From: VGNY01 sp964549635
GTDB taxonomy: Bacteria; Chloroflexota; Dehalococcoidia; GIF9; UBA5629
Assembly: GCA_964549635.1 (NCBI GenBank)
Contig: CAZJVJ010000009.1
Location: 1-58,778, forward strand
Direction of reading: 5' to 3'
DNA length: 58,778 bases
Shown here: positions 51,884 through 58,778 of the stretch, in pieces
Layout: each line of letters begins with the position of its first letter
Position numbering within the stretch: the stretch's first letter is position 1
The notes under the pieces: model-generated
What the model was told of the DNA's origin: nothing
The model's database searches: none
What the model saw: only the letters and a program-made list of their open reading frames with translations
Program-made: the position numbers and the translations under genes

Positions 51884-54800
51884 ATGCTAATATCAGGTGA
51901 GTATTCTGTTCAGTCACGGAGGTGGAAGATCAAAGGCAGGCATTCTATTGCTTTTAGTCTCTTAGCCACGGTCATGCTCATATCCAGCCTGGTACTGCCA
52001 TTTAGCCCAAATCGCCCGGCAGAAGCAGCCTCCAACATGTTGAAATGGAGCACAATCGATACGCCGGGCTCTTACGGTGACAGGGCTGACATCGTGCTCA
52101 GGTCTGAGGTGAACAAAATAGCCGTCGGTCCCAGAGGTCAAATTCTACTTGCCATCGTCACCCGAGGCACGGTAGTCCCACCGTTGCAACTATACTCGTC
52201 AGGGACTCGTGGTAGAACATGGGGCGGGGTTTCCGGTCTGAGAGACTCCATGCTGGAAGAATGGGGCTTATTTGTCAACGTCTGGGACGCAGCCATCGCT
52301 CCAGACGACCAACGATTCTGGGCAGTAGCCACCTCATCGCCGACCCTTGACGGCCCGGTTGAAGTATGGGTGACAGAGGACGGCGGCATCACCTGGGAAG
52401 ACACAGGCCTTGAGCTTCCCAGCGGCGACTTCATCAGTTGCATTGACATCTCCCCACGCTATGGTGCACAGCGGGATATACTAGTAGGCACGCGAGACGG
52501 CACCGGGCTGGGCATGGGAAAGGTCTGGGTGCGCAACAGCTCACCCTTCGGTTCCTGGCGGGACCAGACCGGCGCCGGCAGCAACTGGTCTAACCCCGGC
52601 GGCGACGTCGTTGCCGCCAAATTTTCACCGACCTACGCCTCCGACGGCTCAATAGTTGTTGTCTATTCCGCTGCACCTGCAGCTACTCCACCCGGCACCT
52701 TCCTCACCTACGGCTCCCATGATTTAGACAACAATACCACCATCTGGTCTCCGCCCATCGAAATTAAAAACCCGGCATCTCCTCCAGGCGCTTCCCCTGA
52801 TGCCTCCACCATCATCGTCGCCGATTTGGAGCTGCCCTCGGACTTCTCCGGGCAGGCAGCCTCCTTGCGCCGGGCCTATGTCTCCTTCTACTCCGACCCT
52901 AAAGACCCCACGAACCAGAACGGCATCTACAGAATTGATGATACTGTCGTATACGTCCTGATGGACACCACCGTTGAGAGGGGAAAGGACATTTCCAGCA
53001 TCGCCTATCTGGGCACATATGCCTCGGGCAAACTTTTGGTTGGCGAGCGATACGGCTGGCCATGCACTGCCACAGTCCCCACCTGGTTTACCGACGCGCC
53101 CACCGTCTGTCCTATCCCCTGCTGGTACCCGGCGGTCAAGCCGACCACCGGCGCCGCTAACCAGGGCACCTGTAGCCCGGGTAGCAAAGACGGCTACGGA
53201 AATGCCCAGGTCGCCTGGTCGCCGGATGGCGACCTCGCCTTTGTCGGCACCAGCTCAGCCTGCCTTGGCCCATTTTCAACGCCAAACGGTTCAATCAACT
53301 GCATATCCCCTGAATGGCCAGACGGCTATCTCAATTGGGTGAGGTGGGACGAGTCGGCTTTCGGCATCAGCCGCAACAACGGCGAGACCTGGAACCAGAC
53401 AGGGCTTATAGACACTGAAATCGTTAAGTTCACCGATGTCGCCGTGTCGCCCGACTGCAAGACCATTTATTTGGCCTCAGTCAACGTCAACTGGTTTGAC
53501 CAGACTGGCTGCGATGAGTTCGACAGCGTATGGCGCTCAAGCAGTAACCGCGAGGTCGAGTCCCCCTACACAGCCATGCCTCCTGGCACCTACTGGGAGA
53601 GGGTGCTCACCCGCGTCACTGCGCTGGNNNNNNNNNNACTGCACCCAGAAGCAGACCGACTTAGCGCTTTTGAGACTCGTGCCCTACTGCGCTGACCCAC
53701 CGGGAGAGCTCATCGCCTGGGCAGCCTGGAACACCAGGGCACAGGCGTGGTCGCCTGACTACGGCGATTACTGGGCGACCATCACGGCCAGAGACCCCAT
53801 ACAGGACTTCTGCTTCGAGTCAAAGACGGTAATGTACAACCTGTCCCCCGGAGGGCTTGTCCAGAAGCTGCTCCACACCGGCACCGCCTGGGCAACAACC
53901 CTGCCGAGCGTTGACACCAACATTTCCAGTGCCCACACCATCGCCGCCTACCCTGAAGGCAAGGTGCTGGTAGGTGCAGCATCTAACTACCACCAAATAG
54001 CCTACGCAGTCGCCTATTCCTCCAACTTCAACACCGATAACCCGTCATTTACCGTCCAGACAACCGCCGGACGGACGATGCACATGGGCAACGTGCACGT
54101 CGCCTTCCACCCTAAGTTCAACGACAATAACCTGTACTACATTGGCGATGACTTTAGAAACTATGGCTCCATATACCGCAACGCCCCAAATGCCCAGATT
54201 CGCTGGGCTGACACCAACATGATGGATCCGATGAATGGCGCCGTTGGCTGCCCGCCGCCAGATGAGCCCGGCATCTACGGCCTTTGGGTGTCCTATACCG
54301 GCGAGGCGCTGTACTCCGCCGGCTGGGGTCCAATGGGCTGGGACCCGATAAAGGGACCCTGTGAAAGAGAAAGAGGGCAATGCCAGCGTGATTGGCACAG
54401 TGACACATTCGGCGTCTGGCGTACGCTCGACCTGTTCCAGGGTATGCCCAAGCCGGGCATCGCCTGGGACTTCCTGTGGGTAGGACTCCAGATAGCCGAT
54501 GACTGGCCAAGGTTCACCTTAGAGCCATCATCGCTCAAAGCCTGCGGCTGCTGCACGACGGCAACCGATACCATTCTTTATGCCATCGACAACGTCATAT
54601 ACCCTAGAGTCTACGACCCGGATGAACGGGCTGGAATGCTCTGGGCATACACCGACTGCCTGGCCAAGAGAGGCCCAAGGCTGATAACGCCGGACAAGGC
54701 GCTCATCGGCTGCGACCCCGTCTCGGGCAGAGCATCTGAGGTAAACCTGTGCTGGGAGCAACTGTGTCTGGCTGATGTCTACGATATCGAGATAGCCAAG

Positions 54801-55694
54801 GATAAGGGCTTCAGCATACTGGTTATCGACTGGACGGACGATTCTTCCTGCGGCGGCTTTGGGCCGGCAGATGTCACCAGACCCTGTGCCTACTTCCCGG
54901 CAGGCGGTCTAACGCCGGCCTCCGTCAGCATGCCGACGGGCAGTTACGGTACAGCCAGCGGCAAAAACCGCTCTGGCGGCTCAATAGACCTCTCCGGTTC
55001 TGGCAGAGTGACGATGTCTTCGGGCTCAGCGCTGGCACTATTCGGTAACCTTGAGTGCGGCAAGACCTACTACTGGCGAGTCAAGGTGCGCCACGCCGCC
55101 ACCGGCCAAGACATCCGCAGCCCGTGGTCAGAGGTGAGGAGCTTCAGCGTCAAGGCGGGAGTGCCGGTGGTCGGCACCAGCATCGGGATACAACCGCTAT
55201 CACCGGCCAACGGCGCCATGGGAGTGCCGGCCAGCAGGCCGTCCTTCTCCTGGGCACCATTAGCCGGCACCACAAAATACAGGTTCCTCCTTACCAGGGA
55301 TGCGGCGATGACGCAGATAGTTAAAGAGGCCGAGGTGACCACCACCGCCTACCAGTATGACGGCACCCTTGACTACGACAGCAACTACTTCTGGCGAGTG
55401 ATGGCGCTGGAGCCAGCACCGAGCGAACCTTCCATCACCTTCGGCTTCCGGACTGAGGCAGCACCGCCGACGATGGCACCGCCGGCGCCGAAAGCTGGGC
55501 TTCTGGAGCAGATAGCCCTGCCCTTAAAAGCCATGCTCAACTGGCTGGCCTCTTCCAACCTCAAACTAATACCGGCGCTACGGCTCCAGCCTTGGGCATC
55601 GGTGCTCATCATCGTCGGCATCGTCCTGTTCGTTTTGTGGCTTTTGGTGATGATCGCCATATCAAAGGTTATAAAAATGCCCGGCCGCAAATAG
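51884..55694 (+). CDS. large secreted surface protein with Asp-box repeats and a C-terminal membrane anchor
   Basis: One gene of about 1270 codons interrupted by a scaffold gap (53628-53637) across which the frame changes by one base. The first frame has a signal peptide (IAFSLLATVMLISSLVLPFS, cut near AEAAS). Asp-box type beta-propeller segments follow (SGTRGRTWGG, TEDGGITWED, SRNNGETWNQTG). After the gap come Cys-rich segments, FN3-like domains (CGKTYYWRVKVRHA, PASRPSFSWAPLAG, YDSNYFWRVMALE) and a final helix (WASVLIIVGIVLFVLWLLVM) with a basic tail. The propeller suggests a carbohydrate- or protein-binding surface protein; I cannot name it. The frame relation and the gap length are artificial. 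Confidence 0.75.
53628..53637. other. assembly gap (ten N)
   Basis: The run of N is a scaffold placeholder. It splits the surface-protein gene: the frame is 51884-53627 before it and 53638-55694, shifted by one, after it. The true distance is unknown. Confidence 0.98.
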
Positions 55695-55758
55695 TCCAAA
55701 AGGCGGTACCACTTCTCAGGGCGCCATATCAGCCAGGCTAAAGCCTCGCACTACATAG

Positions 55759-55794
55759 AAGGAGGGGCAGGCTCTGACGAGCCTGCCCCTCCTT
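55759..55794. terminator. strong bidirectional hairpin terminator
   Basis: A 16-bp perfect stem (AAGGAGGGGCAGGCTC with its complement) around the loop TGAC, followed by ATTTCT in the plus direction. It separates the plus-strand surface gene from the convergent HTH gene. Confidence 0.8.
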
Positions 55795-55818
55795 ATTTCT
55801 CCCATTTTATAATCGGGG

Positions 55819-56055
55819 CTACTGCACTATCACATGTTCCCGGCGCACATTACCACTGCAAGGCCTGCAGCCATGGCTGGCCAGGAACTCGGCGATGCTC
55901 TCTTTGCTGAAGCGGCGGTCGCCCCGTGGACCGATGCGATAAGCCTTTAGCAACCCCCTGTCGCTCCACCGCCTCACCGTGTTGATATGCACATTCAGCA
56001 GCCGGGCAAGCTCCCTCGCCGTCAGATAATATTCTGTCCTATACATCTGTGCCAT
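55819..56055 (-). CDS. excisionase/MerR-type helix-turn-helix DNA-binding protein
   Basis: The 78 residues contain YLTARELARLLNVHINTVRR (the helix-turn-helix), WSDRGLLKAYRIG, and RRFSKESIAEFLA, the layout of the excisionase-type HTH_17/BldC family. A C-terminal tail has two cysteines (CRPCSG). GAGGAG stands before the ATG. It is transcribed away from the second surface-protein gene, and its promoter shares the 436-base interval with the leader RNA. It may regulate one or both surface genes, or be left over from a mobile element. Confidence 0.8.
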   Translation of the reverse strand: MAQMYRTEYYLTARELARLLNVHINTVRRWSDRGLLKAYRIGPRGDRRFSKESIAEFLASHGCRPCSGNVRREHVIVQ

Positions 56056-56220
56056 CGTCTTTTCTCCTCACAAAACGTATTCCAACCTTCCTGAAACTAC
56101 TCTAACATACCTAAACTCACCACACATCACACAAAGGTCAAGCTTTGCCCTGAGAAACTGGTACCAGTGAGGAATAGGAAAAAAGTCCTACGATTGTGAG
56201 GTAAAGTGAGGATAAGATAC

Positions 56221-56249
56221 TTGACAACCTCAGTGCGACGGAGTAAACT
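56221..56249 (+). promoter_or_regulatory. sigma-70-type promoter for the leader RNA and second surface-protein gene
   Basis: TTGACA (56221-56226), 17-base spacer, TAAACT (56244-56249). The predicted start lies near 56256, just before the first hairpin of the structured leader. Confidence 0.6.
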
Positions 56250-56255
56250 TCATAT

Positions 56256-56392
56256 AGGAAGTTGCACAGCATACGCTGTGCTATCCGGTTAGCCTGGGGT
56301 AGCGATGAGCCACCACCGGTAACGTGGTCACTTAGGTGGTGCGGAGCCAGTAGTGAAACCGACCCTAAAAAACGGGGCGGTTTTGCTTTTTT
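56256..56392 (+). ncRNA. structured leader RNA, riboswitch/attenuator-like, class unknown
   Basis: About 135 nt downstream of a promoter contain several pairings. GCACAGC-ATAC-GCTGTGC (56264-56281) is a perfect hairpin. CGGTT (56286-56290) pairs with AACCG (56357-56361) to close a domain. CTGG (about 56294-56297) pairs with CCAG (56347-56350). CACCACC (56311-56317) pairs with GGTGGTG (56335-56341). The 3' strand of the closing helix is also the 5' strand of a terminator, so the two states exclude each other. Purine-rich internal segments (GGTAGCGATGAG, GCGGAG, TAGTGAA) could form a ligand site. I do not recognise a published class. It lies 100 nt before the ATG of a secreted surface protein. 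Confidence 0.6.
56356..56392 (+). terminator. intrinsic terminator at the end of the leader
   Basis: AAACCGACCC pairs with GGGGCGGTTT (nine of ten pairs; one A-G mismatch) around a seven- to eight-base A-rich loop, followed by TGCTTTTTT. A second hairpin with a TTCG loop (GCGGGGCT/AGCTCCGC, 56428-56447) lies between it and the AAAGGAGGG ribosome site. Confidence 0.8.
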
Positions 56393-56491
56393 AAAAATGT
56401 AGTACAGAAGAGTTGAAAAATCTAGCTGCGGGGCTTTCGAGCTCCGCCATAGTAAACCAGAGAGAAGATTACCAAAAGGAGGGCATGAAAT

Positions 56492-58684
56492 ATGACACAA
56501 ATAAAAGGAAGGAAACTATTCTGGCTTAAAGCCATAACGGCGCTGGCTGTCCTGGCATTGTGCCTCGGCACGGCGCTCACCGGCGCCACAGTCTTCGCCA
56601 ACGACAGCCGCGACATCAAGCTAGGCGGGGCTAGTGGAAAGCCTCCCCAAACTGAGATGCAGCTTTATGGCTGGGCTAACATATCAGGAATTTGGGTATT
56701 TTCCAGCCTCAACCCGGGCAATTCATCATATAACGAGGGCGACTCGATACCCTTTTATCTCCACATAACAAACCCGGGCGGTAACCCCATAACCGCCACC
56801 ATCACTTACGATTACGCATACAAAGAGACCGGTCATCCTGGGTCTCCAATCATCTGCTATGGGTATGACTATCTGACCACCTTCAACACTACCTACAACC
56901 CGTCTGTCCCAGGTGTATCCGGCATTCCCACAGATACTACAGCCATTCCCGGTGGTACAGGCTACTTCTGGCTTTACAACGCTTCATTTACTGGCTCTGA
57001 GGCGACGGGCCCTACGCAGTACGAAATGGGTCGTAATGTCTACCGATACATCGACACCTATTTGCAGCCCTCAGGCCAGACCACTCCCATCTACCTACTG
57101 TGGGCAGGGCATCTTGCTACACCCTCAGGTTCGATCAAGGGTGCCGGAGACTGGCCCGGCGGCTCAATGTTCATGACAGTAGAACTTAGTTCAGTAAAAT
57201 ACCTAAGGACTATTGGGGTCAATCTTCAAGAAACACCTCCCACAAATGAACCGCCACTGTTGGAGAAAGAAATTAGTGGAACAACAGGCACCAATGGCTG
57301 GTATATCTCTCCAGTCCAGGTCACGCTCCGGGCTACGGATACGGATTCCGGCATCGCTTATACCGAATACTCGTATAGCACCGACGATGGGCCTACGACA
57401 TCTGTAAGGGTATACCCCGCCGGAACCCCATACCAGCAGATAGTTGTCTTCGTGCTTGGCGCAGGCGCCAGCGACCAAGGGGTCAACGAACTGTACCACG
57501 TTGCCTGGGATCTTGGAAACCCGGCGCTAAGCTCTGACCTCAATCCAGGCTCCGCCCAAAGCCCGCAATACATCAAGATAGATACCGTGCCACCAACCCT
57601 GACCAAAAGCCTCGATGGCACCCTGGGCAAAAACGGCTGGTACGTTTCACCGGTTACAGTAACTCTCACTGCTGAAGACGCTACCTCGGGTGTCTACCAA
57701 ATAAAATACACCGTTAACGGCGATGAGACCGTCGTCAATGGCTACCCTGAACGCACCACAACCGCCCAGACAGATTTCAGACTCGAAAATGACGGCGGCT
57801 ACGACCTGACCCACCAGACAAGCGACTATGCCGGTCACACCACCGTGTTACAGGCACAAAAGGTCAAAGTAGACCAGACTCCGCCTTCATTGACCAAGAA
57901 TGCCGCACGCACCGGCGCCACCGAGGTCACGGTCACGCTCACCGGCACTGATGCCACCTCTGGCGTGGACTACATCAGGTACAGCGTCGACGGCGGCATG
58001 ACCTGGGCTCAAGCCCCGGTGGTCAACGGCTACGGTCCCAATACATTTCAGACCGCCTTCGTCATAAACGGCATTGGCGAGCATGCGCTCAGCCACCTGG
58101 TCTTTGATGTGGCCGGGAACCAGTTTGTGCTTGGAGACCAGATAATTACGATTGAGGGCACAACACCGGGGGGCACGATGCTGTACATGCCCAGGCTGGT
58201 CATCACCCTCGACATACTGGGCACCGCCGCCGAGTACCCGGTGACACCTGAAGGCAGGCTGATAAACGCTGTCCGCGTCACCAGCCCCGATGGCACTGTC
58301 ACGCTGGAGATACCCGCCGGCACGCTCGTGCTCAATGCCGACGGCACACCAACCTACCTGAACGAGGACTACGACATCGTGTTCATAAATGCCGCACCGC
58401 CAGCAGCACCACCAGGCTACCAGCTAATCGCCGCATATCAGGCTTTCCCAGGAGGCCTGACCTTCTCCAAAGATGCCAGGCTCATCATCACCTACGATGA
58501 AAACAAGCTGCCGGCAGGTAGTACAGCGGTAATCGCCTATTACGACGAGGCTAAGAAGGTATGGACGCCTCTGGAGACAGCAGGTTACGTTGCCAGCGGC
58601 GGCATCGAAATACCTAACACCGTCGTCAGCCGCGTTGGGCACTTCACCTACTTCGCCGTGCTGGCAAAGTTGCCAGCTAAGTGA
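56492..58684 (+). CDS. secreted multi-domain surface protein with Ig-like repeats
   Basis: The 730 residues start with a signal peptide (ITALAVLALCLGTALTGATV, cleavage near VFAND). A central repeat occurs at least three times: NGWYISPVQVTLRATD, NGWYVSPVTVTLTAEDATSG and a third starting LTKNAARTGATEVTVTLTG. Each is followed by a Y-x-Y-x-x-D block, a pattern of bacterial Ig-like/OmpL47-type domains. The C-terminal 180 residues (LEIPAGTLVL, GHFTYFAVLA) resemble a ZU5-like or PKD-associated domain. No membrane anchor or cell-wall motif ends it, so it is probably released or bound to another protein. AAAGGAGGG lies before the ATG. Its leader is the structured RNA above. Confidence 0.8.
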   Translation: MTQIKGRKLFWLKAITALAVLALCLGTALTGATVFANDSRDIKLGGASGKPPQTEMQLYGWANISGIWVFSSLNPGNSSYNEGDSIPFYLHITNPGGNPITATITYDYAYKETGHPGSPIICYGYDYLTTFNTTYNPSVPGVSGIPTDTTAIPGGTGYFWLYNASFTGSEATGPTQYEMGRNVYRYIDTYLQPSGQTTPIYLLWAGHLATPSGSIKGAGDWPGGSMFMTVELSSVKYLRTIGVNLQETPPTNEPPLLEKEISGTTGTNGWYISPVQVTLRATDTDSGIAYTEYSYSTDDGPTTSVRVYPAGTPYQQIVVFVLGAGASDQGVNELYHVAWDLGNPALSSDLNPGSAQSPQYIKIDTVPPTLTKSLDGTLGKNGWYVSPVTVTLTAEDATSGVYQIKYTVNGDETVVNGYPERTTTAQTDFRLENDGGYDLTHQTSDYAGHTTVLQAQKVKVDQTPPSLTKNAARTGATEVTVTLTGTDATSGVDYIRYSVDGGMTWAQAPVVNGYGPNTFQTAFVINGIGEHALSHLVFDVAGNQFVLGDQIITIEGTTPGGTMLYMPRLVITLDILGTAAEYPVTPEGRLINAVRVTSPDGTVTLEIPAGTLVLNADGTPTYLNEDYDIVFINAAPPAAPPGYQLIAAYQAFPGGLTFSKDARLIITYDENKLPAGSTAVIAYYDEAKKVWTPLETAGYVASGGIEIPNTVVSRVGHFTYFAVLAKLPAK

Positions 58685-58741
58685 TGTGATGCGGCCCTTT
58701 AGGCTCGCCAGTAGCGAAGACGAAAGTCCCCCTCACTCTAA

Positions 58742-58764
58742 CTCTCTCCCACCAGGGGAGAGAG
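58742..58764 (+). repeat. palindromic hairpin, possible intergenic repeat
   Basis: CTCTCTCCC (58742-58750) pairs with GGGAGAGAG (58756-58764) over a five-base loop. It follows the surface-protein gene by about 60 bases and could terminate it or be a REP-like element; the right-hand sequence is not in the window. Confidence 0.5.
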
Positions 58765-58778
58765 GGCTCCCTTCCTCT

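Noticed and set aside
53436..53627. Plus-strand coding frame before the N gap in the second frame
   Set aside because: It is a shadow of the first frame; only the part after 53637 continues the surface protein.
1..58778. Recoding of TGA or TAG as Trp for the whole organism
   Set aside because: TGA is used to end real genes (for example the HdrA-MvhD and lipoprotein genes) and TGG encodes Trp throughout.

Overview
The window looks like a contig from an uncultured anaerobic bacterium, most probably Chloroflexota of the Dehalococcoidia type. This is an inference from gene content: a ferredoxin-dependent 2-oxoacid oxidoreductase beside heterodisulfide-reductase-like (Hdr) flavoproteins, many exported proteins with Ig, PKD or FN3 folds, zinc-ribbon membrane proteins, and several short membrane proteins. 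No rRNA or other phylogenetic marker was tested. A run of ten N at 53628-53637 marks a scaffold join, so this is draft sequence.

Left end (1-3400). This is an eroded region with remnants of two transposases, a zinc-ribbon/RDD membrane protein split by one amber codon, and a CapK/PaaK-like ligase gene that stops exactly at the 3' end of a tRNA. Four tRNA genes (Val-TAC, Arg-GCG, Leu-CAG, Val-CAC) follow. From 3.5 to 7.7 kb lies a plus-strand cell-envelope cluster: uppS, a GlmU-like nucleotidyltransferase and glmS.

The centrepiece is one minus-strand gene run from 21032 down to 8259. It encodes a four-subunit 2-oxoacid:ferredoxin oxidoreductase (korDABC), a 1164-residue mosaic flavoprotein joining HdrA-like parts to a GltD/NfnB-like NAD(P)H module, a stand-alone MvhD-like protein, an HdrC-HdrB fusion, an HdrA-MvhD fusion, a small zinc ribbon, an NAD-dependent epimerase, a reductase with the 3-ketodihydrosphingosine reductase (KDSR) fingerprint, and a four-helix membrane protein. 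I infer a soluble flavin-based electron-bifurcating or -confurcating complex fed by 2-oxoacid oxidation. It has no hydrogenase subunits in view and no described architecture that I recognise.

The region 21-32 kb holds exported or membrane-associated proteins (an alpha/beta-hydrolase-like lipoprotein, a zinc-ribbon/FN3 protein, small lipoproteins), mutS2, and several broken lipoprotein or domain-repeat genes. Three reading frames here and at the left end are interrupted by a stop where tryptophan would fit. From 32 to 38 kb a minus-strand glycerolipid module (monoacylglycerol-lipase-like hydrolase, glpK, glpD) lies beside a PAS-PAS-GGDEF protein. From 38 to 44.5 kb a biosynthetic operon reads aroH, aroF, ribF, tyrS, a class V aminotransferase and serA. 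From 44.7 to 51.6 kb there are a transglutaminase-like membrane protein, a CBS protein, degV, a divergent PlsY-like protein, a DUF429 protein, a COG2509-type flavoprotein and meaB.

The right end (51.7-58.7 kb) carries two large secreted surface proteins separated by a strong terminator and a small excisionase-type HTH gene. The second surface gene is preceded by a promoter and a structured leader of about 135 nt. In that leader a closing helix and an intrinsic terminator compete for the same bases, which is riboswitch- or attenuator-like, and I cannot place it in a known class. The most promising leads for new biology are the Kor-Hdr-Nfn cluster and this leader RNA.
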